Assembly (NCBI GenBank): GCA_019802505.1
Contig: JAFMOC010000430.1
Span: 403,501-467,500, forward strand
Reading direction: 5' to 3'
Length of the DNA stretch: 64,000 nt
From: Corydoras sp. C115
Lineage: Eukaryota > Chordata > Actinopteri > Siluriformes > Callichthyidae
The notes beneath the pieces are model-generated. The model worked only from the letters and a program-made list of their open reading frames with translations, was not told the origin of the DNA and did no database searches. The translations under genes were made by a program, and so were the position numbers. Numbering within the stretch: position 1 is the first letter of the stretch; every line of letters starts with the position of its first letter. Below are positions 20,661 to 32,900 of the stretch, in pieces.

Positions 20661-20950
20661 CTCGCTCGGATCGCCGGTGGATTCGCAGAAATCGGGCTCT
20701 TTTTTTTTTTTTATTCCCTAAAAAAAACGATCAAAGGAGCGTCGGCTCGAAACGCGACACTTCAAAGCGAGCCTCCGCACGAGCGCGCCTTCTACAAACA
20801 CTAACCGCCGGCCAATGTTGGGCGGACAAAACGTCCCGGAGCGCCCGCCTAACTCGGCCTCGATTGGTCGGCATGGTCATGTTGTGGCTTCTTATTGGTT
20901 GGCGTCGACGTCGGTTATGAAATAGACACATATTTATACGATAGGGCGTT
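20480..20950 (-). promoter_or_regulatory. gls: gls promoter / CpG-rich 5' region
   Basis: CpG density rises sharply across exon 1 and upstream. On the minus strand there are CCAAT motifs at 20863-20867 and 20894-20898 and a TATAAATA at 20931-20938. The TATA-like site lies upstream of the CCAAT motifs, so it is unlikely to set the main start. Initiation within roughly 20.70-20.85 kb is plausible. Confidence 0.6.
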
Positions 20951-21085
20951 GGGGCTTAATGTGAAAATGACGTCACGGTAAAAACGTGTCGTCGTTTGTG
21001 GAGTTGGTGGAGTTTGTGGAGACGGATCGATTAAAAGTCTCGTTTTAGTTTCATATCGACGATTTTAATACGTGATACTTACAGA

Positions 21086-21392
21086 AGGGCGGCACGGTGG
21101 CTTAGTGGTTAGCACGTTCGCCTCTCAGCGCTAGGGATTCCCGGTTCGAATCCCCATCTGGGTGGATGTTTCCTCCCACAGTCCAAAAACATGGATCAAG
21201 TTAATTGAGTTCTCTAAAATTGCCCCATATAGAGTGTGTTTGAGTGTGTGAGTGTGTACCCAGCGATGGATTGGCGCCCTGTCCTGGGTGTATCTGCCCA
21301 GCGCCCGAGACGTTCTCCCCTGGATGGGCATGGGGAACCCCACCGCGACCCTAGTAGAGGATAAAGGGGGAGATAATGAATGAATGAATGAA
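21086..21392 (+). repeat. SINE-D copy, internally deleted
   Basis: Head to TGGGTGGATG, then a jump to TTTCCTCCCACAGTCC: about 45 bp of core is missing. Tail (GAAT)4. Confidence 0.9.
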
Positions 21393-21825
21393 TACTTACA
21401 GAATAAGAACGTGCTTAAAACGTCACGGTTTTATTCGGTCGTTGGTGTTGGTATAACAAATAAACACAGAGTCAAGTGAACAATAGTACTAAATTTAATA
21501 ACCAGATATAATGACAATGTGTCGATCAGATCATGATATAATAAAAATAATGCACTTTTAACTCGCTACACCCAATTTACTCCCACGTCCACCTAAACCA
21601 CTCCCACCAACACCCATCACATCATCATACTATAGGATACAACGTGCGAACTTTACTCTTGTCACCTTACGTAATACTATATGAGTACTTTACTACTGTC
21701 ACTCTACATTATACTACATAAGAACCTTAGTCCTGTCTCTGTACATTATACTACAAGATACTATATAAGTACTTTACTCCTGTCACTCTACATAATATTA
21801 CATAAGAACTTTAATCCTGTCACTT

Positions 21826-22150
21826 CATTCATTCATTATCTTCTGCTTTATCCTCTATATGGGGTTCCCCATGCCCATCCAGGGGAGAACGTTTCGGGCG
21901 CTGGGCAGATACACCCAGGACAGGGCACCAATCTATCGCTGGGCACACACACACTCACACACACACTCTATATGGGTCAAATTGGAGAACTCAATTGACT
22001 TGACCCATGTTTTTGGACTGTGGGAAACAACCGGAGAACCCGGAGGAAACTCACGCAGACACGGGGAGGACATGGAAACTCCACCCAGATGGGGATTCGA
22101 ACCGGGAATCCCTAGTGCTGAGAGGCGAACATGCTAAACCACTAAGCCAG
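21826..22150 (-). repeat. SINE-D copy in the minisatellite
   Basis: CATTCATTCATTATCTTCTG to CTAAACCACTAAGCCAGCG. Confidence 0.9.
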
Positions 22151-22457
22151 CGTCCATCCATCCATCCATCCATCCATCCATCCATCCATCCATTATCTTC
22201 CGCCTTTATCCTCTATTAGGGTTGGGGGGGGTTTCCCCATGCCCATCCAGGGGAGAACGTTTCGGGTGCTGGGCAGATAGACGCAGAACAGGGCGCCAAT
22301 CTATCGCTGGACACACACTCACTCACACACACACTCAATATGGGGCAATTTGGAGAACTCAATTGACTTGACCCATGTTTTTGGACTGTGGGAGGAAAGC
22401 GGAGAACCCGGAGGAAACCCACACGAACGTGCTAACCACTAAGCCACCGTGCCGCCC
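22151..22457 (-). repeat. SINE-D copy, head-to-tail with the previous one
   Basis: Starts with (TCCA)n at 22153-22192. Lacks the GGGAATCCC/B-box segment, since CACACGAACGTGCTAACC joins directly. Confidence 0.88.
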
Positions 22458-23129
22458 TCACTACATCATATATATATGATAATACATGCGAACTTTACTC
22501 CTGTAATTGTACGTGATAATACATAAGAAACTTAGTCCTTACTGTACATGATACTACATGAATATTTTACTTCAGTCACTCTACATGATATTACCTAAGA
22601 CCTTTTATCCTGTCACTGTACATTAAAATAAATATGTACTTTTCTCCTGTCACTGTATATTATACTACATGAATACCTTACCATTGTTACTGTACATGAT
22701 ACTACAAAAGTACTTTGCTTCTGTCACTGTACATTATTCTATATAAGTACTTTACTTCTGTCAGTCTACATAATATTACCTAAGAACTGTAATCCTGTCA
22801 CTGTACATTATACCAAATAAGTATGTTACTCTTGTCATTATACATACTAAAATAAGTACTTTATTTTTGTCACTGTTTATGATACTACACCAGTTTATTT
22901 ATTGTAAAAAATAATTGCTGTATATATTAAAATACATACTAGTATTGGCAGTAAAACAACTAGTTTGGACTCTCTGAACCTTTACAGGCCACTTAGACCA
23001 AAATAATTGTCCAATGATTACTGAACTCAGTCTAGGACCTGCTGTGTCTTATTCACTTGAACCAGCGCAACACCACCATATCAGCATTACTGCAGTACTA
23101 AGAATTATCCATCACCCAAACAAAACAAA

Positions 23130-23375
23130 CATAATATAAACAGCTTTTTGCCTACTGTGCATACACACAGAGGAATTTGTCCTCCACATTTAACCCATCC
23201 ATGCAGTGAAACACACACACGCTGGCGAAGTGAGCACACGTGCCCGGAGAAGCCATTGGGGTCAGGTGCCTTACCCAAGAACACTTCAGACATAGTACTT
23301 GGTGGGACTGGGAATCGAACCGGAGACCTTCAGGTCACCAGGCTGGTTCCTTAACCACAAGCCCCTGGCTGTTCT
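23130..23375 (-). repeat. SINE-3 copy
   Basis: CACATTTAACCCATCCATGC, GTGCCTTACCCAAGAACACT and GAATCGAACCGGAGACCTTC. Confidence 0.7.
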
Positions 23376-23610
23376 GTGGGAGGTCATTATTATTAAGGAA
23401 CAGGGTAAAGGGGACTAACAGTATGTAAACATACTCTGTCTTGGTGCATAGTATTTGGGGGTTTCAGGCTTTTAACACTGTGAAGCTGCTTTATGACGAT
23501 TATATATAAATAAATTACTTATATATAAATAAATTACTTGCACTTTCTTGAAGTTAAAGAAACAGATGGACTACAGACTGGAACTGTAGAACTACAAAAT
23601 CCATCGGTAT

Positions 23611-24389
23611 GGTAGGTAATGCTGAAAAAATGACAGTGTATAAACGTTATATCATAATAGAGGCCAGTGAGTAAATGTTTGATGTTTTTTTATTTATTAA
23701 ACTATAATTAAGCTGTGGATATTTGCAACGCTTCCGACATCCAGATATCTCATCTTTTTCTGTCTCTGACCCAACGATTACTTAACTTCTAGAAACTTCT
23801 TCAACATCAGTTATATGGAGTTTCACTTCCCTCTAGTGGCACAAATAGGTACTACAGTCTTCTAAAATCACGTGTTCTCGTTAACCATCCTTCTCTAAGG
23901 TTCTGGGGTCCTGAAGATAATCTGAAGTCGTTTATTCAGAAAGTTCAGGAAAAATTACGATTTAACTCCGAACTCTTTATTTTAATGTGATTAACTTTAC
24001 ACTATATCACAGAAAAACATTCACATCACATGTAACTATCACATCCGATTAAAAATAATCTATTGTAGGTGTAACATGCAGATGACACAGTACTTTAACC
24101 AATATTAGTGTTCTAAACTACTCAATTACAGACATTTTAAGCTAGTTTAATATTAATAAATATTTATATTGATTATATGAATGTTCTTCAAACATTTTAT
24201 TCATGTAGATCAAAGCCTATTTATCCAATATATTTTTTATAGAAGCTGATCGATGTTTTGTTATTGTTTGTGTTTTTTTTTTTATATTTATGTTTTTTAA
24301 ATTTACAGGTTTGTACATCATATACGAAGCAGTGATTCGGGAGTCGAGGCTTTTCAAAAGTATTCAAATTCAATAAATCATTCATTCCC
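23611..24389. other. Intergenic, no gene seen
   Basis: AT-rich. No coding segment or repeat recognised. Confidence 0.4.
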
Positions 24390-24680
24390 GGAGCTCGAAA
24401 CACAGCGCTGTGGCGACACCGGCTGGACAATCTTTGTAACTGCGCCGGACCAAATAGCATTACGATCTAAATGACTCATATTTTAATTGTTACATTTATG
24501 TAAATAATTTTGACATAGATGTCATTTAGTTAATGCTTTTTAAAAACAACCGAATAATCAAAAATGTATACCTCAGTTTCGTTTATAGAGTTGCAAATTT
24601 GTTGTTTAAATCATGCATGTCCTTGCCCTGCCGCCTTGTGGTCAGAAATAGAACGCAGGTTTCAAATGTATTAAACTTGT
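24390..24680. repeat. Dispersed repeat, also at 34.5 and 35.9 kb
   Basis: AGCTCGAAACACAGCGCTGT with GGCGACACCGGCTGGACAAT, and later GCCGCCTTGTGGTCAGAAAT, match the copy at 35930-36250. Confidence 0.6.
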
Positions 24681-24714
24681 AGTAAAAGGAAAAAGGAACA
24701 CCTGTCTAATAATA

Positions 24715-24716
<2 letters not shown>

Positions 24717-24746
<30 letters not shown>

Positions 24747-24774
24747 TAACAATAACAATAACAATAATAATAAT
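24717..24774. repeat. (AAT)n/(AAC)n microsatellite
   Basis: Adjacent to the tail of the following SINE. Confidence 0.9.
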
Positions 24775-25119
24775 TCATTCATTCATTATCTCCCGCTTTA
24801 TCCTCCTATTAGGGTCGCAGTGGGTTCCCCATGCCCATCCAGGGGAGAACGTTTCGGGCGCTGGGCAGATACACCCAGGACAGGGGGCAATCCATCGCTG
24901 GGCACACACTCACTCACACAGACACATTCTATATGGGGCAATTTGGAAAATTCACTTGACTTGATCCATGTTTTTGGACTGTGGGAGGAACCCGGAGAAC
25001 CCGGAGGAAACCCACGCGGACACGGGGAGAACATGGAAACTCCACCCAGATTGGGATTCCAACCGGGAATCCCTAGAGCTGAGAGGAGAACTTGCTAACC
25101 ACTAAGCCACCGTGCCGCC

Positions 25120-25120
<1 letters not shown>
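24775..25120 (-). repeat. SINE-D copy, full length
   Basis: CATTCATTCATTATCTCCCG to CTAAGCCACCGTGCCGCC. Confidence 0.93.

Positions 25121-25174
<54 letters not shown>
25121..25174. repeat. (AAT)n microsatellite
   Basis: About 18 units abutting the head end of the SINE. The AAT run on both sides suggests insertion into an (AAT)n tract. Confidence 0.95.
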
Positions 25175-25175
<1 letters not shown>

Positions 25176-25304
25176 TATTGTGGCATTCCACGGCCAAAAT
25201 AGACCGTGACACAGGTTGCCATCTTAAACAGACCCCCTCCCTTTTTTTTACCCCAATAGGGCAGCAGTACATGGATATATTTCATATAATTACATGGCTC
25301 ACCT

Positions 25305-25490
25305 GCACTTACACACATGCCTGGAGCGGTGGGCAGCCCTGCACACAACGCCAGGGGAGCAATTGGGGTTGGGTGCCTCGCTCAAGGGCACTTCAGCCGT
25401 ACAGTAGTACTCAGTGAGACCATGAATCGAACCGGGGACCTTCAAGCCGCAAGATTGATTCCTTAACCACAAGCCTATGTCCAAAACAAC
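25305..25490 (-). repeat. SINE-3 copy
   Basis: ACACACATGCCTGGAGCGGT, GCTCAAGGGCACTTCAGCCG and GAATCGAACCGGGGACCTTC. Confidence 0.72.
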
Positions 25491-25510
25491 TTTATAGCTT
25501 TCAGTGTGTT

Positions 25511-25832
25511 AGTGAGGCAGCACAGTGGCTTAGTGGTTAGCACGTTTGGCTTAGGTTCGAATCTCGATCTGGGTGAAGTTTCCATGTTCTCCCCGTGTCC
25601 GCGTGGGTTTCTTCCCACAGTCCAAAAACATGGATCAAGTCAGTTGAATTCTCCAAAGTGCACCATGTAGAGTGTGTTTGTGTGCACGTCTGTGTGTGTG
25701 AGTGTGTGCCCAGGGATAGATTGGCGTCCTGTCCTGGGTGTATCTGCCCAGCGCCTGAAACATTCTCCCCTGGATGGGCGACCCTAATAGACCCTAATAG
25801 AGGATAAAGTGGAAGATAATGAATGAATGAAG
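25511..25832 (+). repeat. SINE-D copy, slightly diverged
   Basis: GAGGCAGCACAGTGGCTTAG to GATAATGAATGAATGA. The 3' end has a local duplication of ACCCTAATAG. Confidence 0.88.
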
Positions 25833-26554
25833 TGTGTTAGTGATTCTCACAGTATGTAGCATGTAACCAAATTACTACAAAATGGTCAAAATCATAAAAT
25901 TAACAAATTTTAACACCAAAAATTGCTTACAACATTTGTGACATAATACTCACTTTAAGAACATTATAATTCAGCATATACATCTGTGGAGGTGGAGAAA
26001 AAAGGTGTCATGTAACAGTAAGAGAAAAAAATATCTAAAGTAGACTTATCTTTCTTTGTTGTTGTTATTCATCACTGATTATTATTTTATTCGTGTATTT
26101 ATATGATTCAGTTAGCAGTGTGTTCAGTTCACATGATCCCCACTTAATATAGTTTCAAGTTTTGAATCCGAATCAATTCCGGGCCATAGTTTCAGGAATC
26201 CATTTCAGATTTTATAGACTTACAGGTAAACAGTTTATAATGAAACATCAGACAGGTTCCACCTGTTCTAAACGCTTCCCTGACAGAACCCAGGAAAGAC
26301 GAACAGACCATTTTTTTATTCTGATTTTTTAAAACATGTCTCACACAGGTACAGTGACCAAAACTACTACTACTACTTATATAATAATAATGTAAATATA
26401 ATACGTTTATTATTTAATAGCTCATTTTTACTTTTAGAAAAGCAGTAAACTGTTTTACTTTCGTTTTTTAAAATTTCGGTACATATACGTTCTGTTCCTA
26501 TCGTTTATAACATAATCCAATATGCTCGGTTGTTATCTATCTGTAAGTTTTGTA

Positions 26555-26588
<34 letters not shown>

Positions 26589-26836
26589 TAGTAATGTATA
26601 TATACTTACTTATTTGATATAACTGAAATTATTTAAATGTTTTGATATCCCATAGGTTGAGTTTGTAGTGCTACTATTACTTTCTTACCTTTCACTTCAT
26701 AGGAACTGTGCTGAGTGAATTAATATTTTGAGGCAAAACAAATTATTATAAAATGTGAAGGGGACACATTCTGTTTAGATATATTAGTGGTGATGCCCAT
26801 GGTTACAGTGTTATATATTTATATTTCATTACTCAG
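25833..26836. other. Intergenic / presumed 5' part of the GVIN gene
   Basis: No exon recognised before 26837. (GT)n microsatellite at 26558-26587. Any first exon or promoter of the GVIN gene should be in or before this stretch but is not visible. Confidence 0.35.
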
Positions 26837-26914
26837 GTGAGGTGAAGGGTGAGGACGATGCAGAGGAACCGATGTCTTCAGGTCGACACAGTCCAGAACA
26901 TGTGCGTCCAAACT
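26837..26914 (+). CDS. Small symmetric exon of the GVIN-type gene (first of two)
   Basis: A 78-nt open segment between acceptor ACTCAG and donor GTAAGA. Read in phase 1 it gives EVKGEDDAEEPMSSGRHSPE and then HVRPN. It closely resembles the exon at 27833 (EEPxSxGRxSPEHxxPN), and both are phase 1-1, so either could be skipped or duplicated without frame change. Small tandem exons before a giant GTPase exon are typical of fish GVIN and NLR-type genes. Assignment to the downstream GTPase is inferred from strand, position and phase. Confidence 0.65.
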
Positions 26915-26980
26915 GTAAGATAGCAATTTTTAAATTTTACATTTTTCTTTCTGCTTTATTAAATGATATTTGTTTTGTAG

Positions 26981-27335
26981 AAGGCGGCACGGTGGCTTAG
27001 TGGTTAGCACGTTCGCCTCTCAGCGCTAGGGATTCCCGGTTCGAATCCCCATCTGGGTGGAGTTTCCATGTTCTCCCCGTGTCCGCGTGGGTTTCCTCCG
27101 GGTTCTCCAGTTTCCTCCCACAGTCCAAAAACATGGATCAAGTTAATTGAGTTCTCTAAATTGCCCCATATAGAGTGTGTATCAGTGAGTGAGTGTGTAC
27201 CCAGCGATGGATTGGCGCCCTGTCCTGGGTCTATCTGCCCAGCGCCCGAGATGTTCTCCCCTGGATGGGCATGGGGAACCCCACCGCGACCCTAATAGAG
27301 GATAAAGCGGGAGATAATGAATGAATGAATGAATG
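26981..27335 (+). repeat. SINE-D copy, full length, in the GVIN intron
   Basis: AGGCGGCACGGTGGCTTAGT to (GAAT)4, followed by GTTTTGTAGAA. The flank TGTTTTGTAGAA occurs on both sides (26971-26982 and 27334-27345), giving a target duplication of about 12 bp. Confidence 0.93.
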
Positions 27336-27345
27336 TTTTGTAGAA

Positions 27346-27832
27346 CAGCATGCCTCTAGTTTTTTTTGTTTTTTGTTTTTTGTTTTTTTTTTACATATTT
27401 TTGTAAATACATTCTGTAAAAAATAACACTTTGTAACAAGTTTATGGGTGTAACACCAGAAAACACTTTTTTGCCGCAATATAAGACCTGTTTACCTGTG
27501 TAACCTGTTTCCCATCCATAGGCACCATCCATCACACCCTCATATTACACACTTGTAACATATCTGAATTATTTTTAAAAAGCAACAAGTTCTACACATT
27601 AAACAATGTCCACTAAACACATTAAACGGGGGCCATGTCATGCTGTTAAAGGATGTGGGCATGCTGGAACCAATACAAACTAAATTAATTAATTTTCAAC
27701 AACAAAAAACAACATTAAATTCCATTGACAACTTAAACTGGAAGTGCTATCTCTTTGTCTGAACAGTTTTTTTTTGTAATGTGTATTACTGTATATTAAT
27801 TTCATTCATTTAAAATAATATTTGGTACACAG
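27346..27832. other. GVIN intron, no further exon seen
   Basis: AT-rich with T-rich simple sequence at 27360-27392. No additional SPEH-type exon was found. Confidence 0.4.
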
Positions 27833-27889
27833 TTACAGAAGAACCACAGTCTTTGGGAAGAAAGAGTCCTGAACATGCCAAGCCAAACA
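27833..27889 (+). CDS. Small symmetric exon of the GVIN-type gene (second)
   Basis: A 57-nt segment between acceptor GTACACAG and donor GTAAGA. In phase 1 it reads TEEPQSLGRKSPEHAKPN. It is a diverged duplicate of 26837-26914 with a shorter acidic front. No stop codon, clean splice signals, phase 1-1. Confidence 0.65.
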
Positions 27890-28204
27890 GTAAGATTTTT
27901 GCTTAATTCTCAAAATTCAATGTCAGTACAACTTTTTATATATAGTTCTAAAGATTTTGCAGGTGAAGTATCAGGTGAAACTTTGAGAATTAAACTAATT
28001 AAAACTATTGTAATTTAACACATAGTTCAAATGTGATTTGTACGCTGCAGGTTTAAACTTACAAAGGTTATGTTTCCATGCTTATATACTTTATGCTAAT
28101 AATTTATTTCAATACAAACTTGGATTTCTTTTGGAGTTGCACTACATCTGCACATCTGTATGCTGAATACATCTATCTTGCTTTCTATGTTTATGTCCTG
28201 GTTA

Positions 28205-28555
28205 ATTTAGGATGTGGATCCATCTTCTGATGGCTACTTCTAGCAGGATAATGCACCATGTCACAAAGCTCAAATCACCTTAAACTGCTTTCTTGAACAT
28301 GACAATGAGTTCACTGAACCCCATCGATCTCTACAGTCACCACATCTCAATTCAAAAGAACCGTCTGATGTGGTGGAATGAGAGATTTACATTATAGTTG
28401 TGCTGCTGACAAATCTACAGCAACTGCATGTTGATATCATATCAGTATGGATCCAAATATTTGAGGAATGTTTCTAATACTTAGTTAAAAGTATGACACA
28501 AAATATTAAGGCAGTTCTGAAGGCAAAAGGGACTCTAACCTTTTTACTAGCAGAT
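28205..28555 (+). mobile_element. Tc1-like transposase remnant
   Basis: The translation around 28224-28350 reads SDGYF*QDNAPCHKAQ and later FLEHDNEF and LQSPHLNSKE. These correspond to the second Asp (QDNAPCH) and the final Glu of the Tc1 DD34E triad. An in-frame TAG and later frame loss show it is dead. KAVLKAKG follows near 28510. It lies in the GVIN intron. Confidence 0.8.
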
Positions 28556-28799
28556 TGTACCTAATTAAGTCTTTAGTGAGTGCCTATAGTCTACCTACAG
28601 CATGTTAATTTTTGTTCTTAGTGTCTTTCTTTTTTTCTCTATTGCTGATGGAGAACAGGAACCGAGTTAAAAAAACAAAAGCTTAAACACACTGAAACCA
28701 CACACAAAACTACTAGACCCACTGGAGGCATCTCTACGCACTGACAAAAATCTCTGGAGGTGCTAAGCTAAGGAGCTAGCACAATCAGACAATCTAGCA

Positions 28800-28990
28800 T
28801 CAGACAATCGCATCGGGAGTCAGTGTGAAAATAGAGAAATTGTTATGTTAAAGAGCTAGCGCTGGAACAGACAATCGCATCGGAAGTCTGTGAAGAATTA
28901 AGCAAAACATTACACTAAGTAGCCAGCAATGGAAAAGACAATTGCATTGTAAGTCTGCGTGAAGGAGCAAAAATAGTAAACCACTGAGTT
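28800..28990. repeat. About 66-bp tandem repeat, nearly three units
   Basis: CAGACAATCGCATCGGGAGT, CAGACAATCGCATCGGAAGT and AAGACAATTGCATTGTAAGT recur at about 28803, 28868 and 28935. Confidence 0.75.
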
Positions 28991-29180
28991 GAGCTGTAGC
29001 ATGGGGAGCTGAGACCCTGCACACAGAGCAGAGAATAAAGCTTATTGGGAAACCGCTGCTTGTCTGATGAAGCATTAAGTTTGGCAAGAGCGTTCTGCCA
29101 TGTTTACAACCGAATCCGAGTAAATAGTACAATTCACGCAGTAGCAGTCCTCACACAGGGTCTTTCTCGATGCACAATTA

Positions 29181-29232
<52 letters not shown>

Positions 29233-29233
29233 G
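29181..29233. repeat. (ATT)n microsatellite
   Basis: About 17 units. Confidence 0.95.
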
Positions 29234-29266
29234 TTTTCTGTTTGAGTGCATAGAATATTTTAGATA

Positions 29267-29614
29267 TTCATTCATTCATTATCTTCCGCTTTATTTATTA
29301 GGGCTGCGGGGGGGTTCCCCCATGCCCATCCAGGGGAGAACGTTTCGGGCGCTGGGCAGATACACCCAGGACAGGACACCAATCTATTACTGGGCACACA
29401 CTCACTCACACAGACACACTCTATATGGGGCAATTTGGATAAATCAATTGACTTGATCCATGTTTTTGGACTGTGGGAGGAAACCGGAGAACCCAGAGGA
29501 AACCCACACGGACACGGGGAGAACATGGAAACTCCGCCCAGATTGGGATTCGAACCGGGAATCCCTAGTGCTGAAAGGCGAACATGTTAAACCACTAAGC
29601 CACCGTGCCGCCCA
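29267..29614 (-). repeat. SINE-D copy, full length
   Basis: CATTCATTCATTATCTTCCG to AGCCACCGTGCCGCCC. Confidence 0.93.
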
Positions 29615-29945
29615 ACTCCAATAACAAACGATAATTTTATTCAAACATTTCCTGTAATGAATGAATAGCACAATGAAAGAAATGATGTATCATCTAAACA
29701 TCCCTCACTTAACAAAAAAAGTTAACAATAACGCTCAACTCCAAATAACACATGATACTCAGTTACTCTCAATAATGAACTAAATATTCTGTTCTGAAAA
29801 ATTGGAAAAACAATAATTAATAAATGAACTAATGAACAATCAGCTATTGGAAAAAATAAATGAACAAATTAGCCAATTAACAAAAAAAATACCTCTTGTG
29901 TATTAGCAAAATACAATAATACCAACAAAATATCTTTAGACCATC
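29615..29945. other. GVIN intron, nothing recognised
   Basis: A-rich sequence before the giant exon. The exon's acceptor is probably the CAG ending at 29981 (GATGTTCAG|ATGGCG) or a site just upstream. Confidence 0.35.
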
Positions 29946-29967
29946 TTTACGTTCATGTGTTCATTTT

Positions 29968-32900
29968 ATGGATGTTCAGATGGCGGTGTTGCACTGCTCT
30001 GATCATTTCCTAAAACAGCTCATAGTGACTAAACTGTCTCAGTGTCAATATGCTCTGCCTCTGCTGGTACCCAATCCCTTCACCAGAGAGATAGAGTTTC
30101 CTCTGTGGACCTTCAGACAGATAAAGAAGAGCTGGAGGATCACTGACTCCAACGGTAAAATGATCAGTAAAACTCTACCTGTCTGTGAAGCTCAAACTCC
30201 AATGGTGGCTTTCTTCAGGTTTGGTTCTGTATCTTCATCCAAGTCTCAGCTGATGAACAGCTTGATCAATGAGAAACATCAGACCTTCTTCCACCGGCAC
30301 TGTTTTGGTAGCATCAGAAACCGTGTCCTGATGGATGGAGTTGTGGAGGTTGCTTGGTTTTGTCCATCTGGGGAGACAACAGATAACTTTCCTGAGTGTG
30401 TAGCTTTCTGTAATCTTCATGGTGATGCTGCAGCAGAAACTAACAAACAACAACTGGATGTTCTGACTGAAATGTCTTCTGTTAATGTTGTACTGGTATC
30501 AGATCCTGAAGACAAAACAAATAAAGAAATGCTCCAGAAGCTGTTTAATGACCCCAAACCTCTCATCTGTTTACTTACTGAGGATGAAGGATATCAGTGA
30601 AGCAAAAAGGCAAGTATAGAATTGGTCTCAAAGACAGAAATCAGTCAGATGTGTCAAAGAATCTCAGGACTGCTATCAAAGAGTGTATTCTAAAGTCAGA
30701 GTCAAAGTTCAGACTCGAAGATCTGAACAAAAACAATGACATCACAACAGATGAAAATGATCCTGAATGCAACAGTGGAAGAAAAGCTGCAAAGGAGATC
30801 TCTAGAAAAAAAAAGAAAAAATCTAAACTAAAGGAAGTTCATCTGCCCTGTCAGGGGAAACTGTGGCATGACTGGTGTCAAAGGAACAAAGATCTACATC
30901 GACTTCAAGAAAATAATTTAGAAATTCAAAAAAGTAAAACACAAAATGAAATGAAAAGAATTTCGTGAACAGCAGCTTCAGCATGGTCTCTCAGATCTAA
31001 TGAAGAATTCATCTCTACACTGAAGTCACTAACAGGAAATGAAAAGATATACTTTTTAAAATGGATTGAAATTCTGTTGGAAAAATTAACTTCAGATGAT
31101 CTTTCTGCTCTTCGTCATGAATACAATGAAAAGTGGACAAAAGTCTTAGATCTTCAAAAGAAACGTGAAGAAACAGCAAAAATTGCAGAGGAACAACAAG
31201 AACTTAGAAAAGTTTCAGAAAAGCTGAGTGCATCAATGTTTGGATTGGAGCACATCTTCAGGGAGATGGGTCAGATATATGAGTCCTACATGTCAGTACC
31301 AACACAGCAAAGAGGTTCTGATGAGGAACTCAAGGCCTCTCTCCCCAAACTCGCAGCAGAACTCCTACAGTCTGGTTTTCCATTGGAGCTGATGGATGGA
31401 GATGCTGCTCATGTTCCTCTGATCTGGGTTTCAGCAGTTCTAGATGAACTCATAAAGAAAGTTGGAGATCAGAGAGTCTTTGTTCTGTCAGTTTTAGGGA
31501 TTCAGAGCTCTGGAAAATCCACCATGCTGAATGCCATGTTTGGTCTCCAGTTTGCTGTCAGTGCTGGAAGATGTACCAGAGGAGCCTTCATGCAGCTGCT
31601 CAGAGTATCAGAGGAGATGAAGAGAACACTGAACTTTGACTATATTCTAGTTGTAGATACTGAAGGACTTCGAGCTCTTGAACTTGCAGGAAAATCCACT
31701 CGCCATCATGATAATGAACTCGCAACATTTGTTGTTGGTCTTGCAAATATGACTTTAATTAACATTTTTGGAGAAAATCATGCTGAGATGGAAGACATCC
31801 TCCAGATCGTGTTCAGGCTTTTCTGAGGATGAAGATGGTCCGACTGAAACCCAGCTGTATGTTTGTTCATCAGAATGTTGGAGACATCACAGCTGGAGAA
31901 AAAACCATGGAGGGAAGACGACACTTGCAGGAAAAAGTTGGATGAAATGACAAAATTAGCTGCTAAAGAGGAAGACTGTGATGCTGAGTGCTTTAATGAT
32001 GTCATTGAATTTAATTTACAAGATGATGTACACTATTTTGCCCAGCTCTGGGAGGGCAGCCCACCAATGGCCCCTCCAAACCCCTCATACAGCAGAAATA
32101 TTCAGCTGTTGAAGAAGGAAATCTTCAGAAAAGCTTCAAAGCTTCATTGTTTTACACTTTCAGAGTTTAAAACCCGTATCAGTGATCTGTGGAAGGCTTT
32201 ACTCAATGAGAACTTCGTGTTCAGCTTCAAAAACACACTGGAGATAGCCATCTACAGAAAACTGGAAACTGAGTTTGGAAAATGGACCTGGTCTCTCAGA
32301 AAAGCCATGTTAGAAACTGAAGAGAAACTGATCACAAGGATCGAAAATAAACAAGTGAAAAAGATTGAAAAGACTGAACTTTATAAAGAAGTCAGCAACA
32401 CTAAAGAAGAAGTGGAGAAATCAATGGAACTTTACTTTGAAGAGAACAAAGACAAAGACATTTTAATACAGTGGAGAAACAGATATGAAAACAGAATTAA
32501 AGAGCTTTGTATAGATCTTGTTTCAGATGCTTATGAAAATCTAAACTCATTTAACGAAGAGAAGACAGAGCTTGATGAAAAGTCTTTTATTTTAAAAATT
32601 AAAGATTGTGCATTAAGGCTAAAAAACAATAAAACTAATGAACAAATTCTTAAACATGAATTTGATAAGATGTGGACAAAACTGGTCGATGATCTAACCA
32701 GCGACACCAAATCAAAGAAATTTGTTGATGTGTTACAGATTTTAATTCAAGATGATAATCGTGCTTCTCTACAGGATAAATCTCCAGAACAGTACAAACA
32801 ATTTGACACACTAAGAGATTTTTCACACTACATGATTTTAAATAAGACTGAAAGAGATTCTAAAGGAAGTGGTGGCACAAATGAAACACACGAGACGAGA

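Larger units (their letters stand above)
21640..22890. repeat. 37-38 bp minisatellite, split by two SINEs
   Basis: Imperfect units of the form ACTACATAAGTACTTTACTC then CTGTCACTGTACATTAT repeat about 4 times at 21655-21825 and about 11 times at 22460-22890. They lie 1-2.2 kb upstream of gls exon 1. Confidence 0.88.

Noticed and set aside
20329..20721. 130-residue plus-strand frame over the CpG region
   Set aside because: Shadow of gls exon 1 on the minus strand, whose splice phase fits exon 2.
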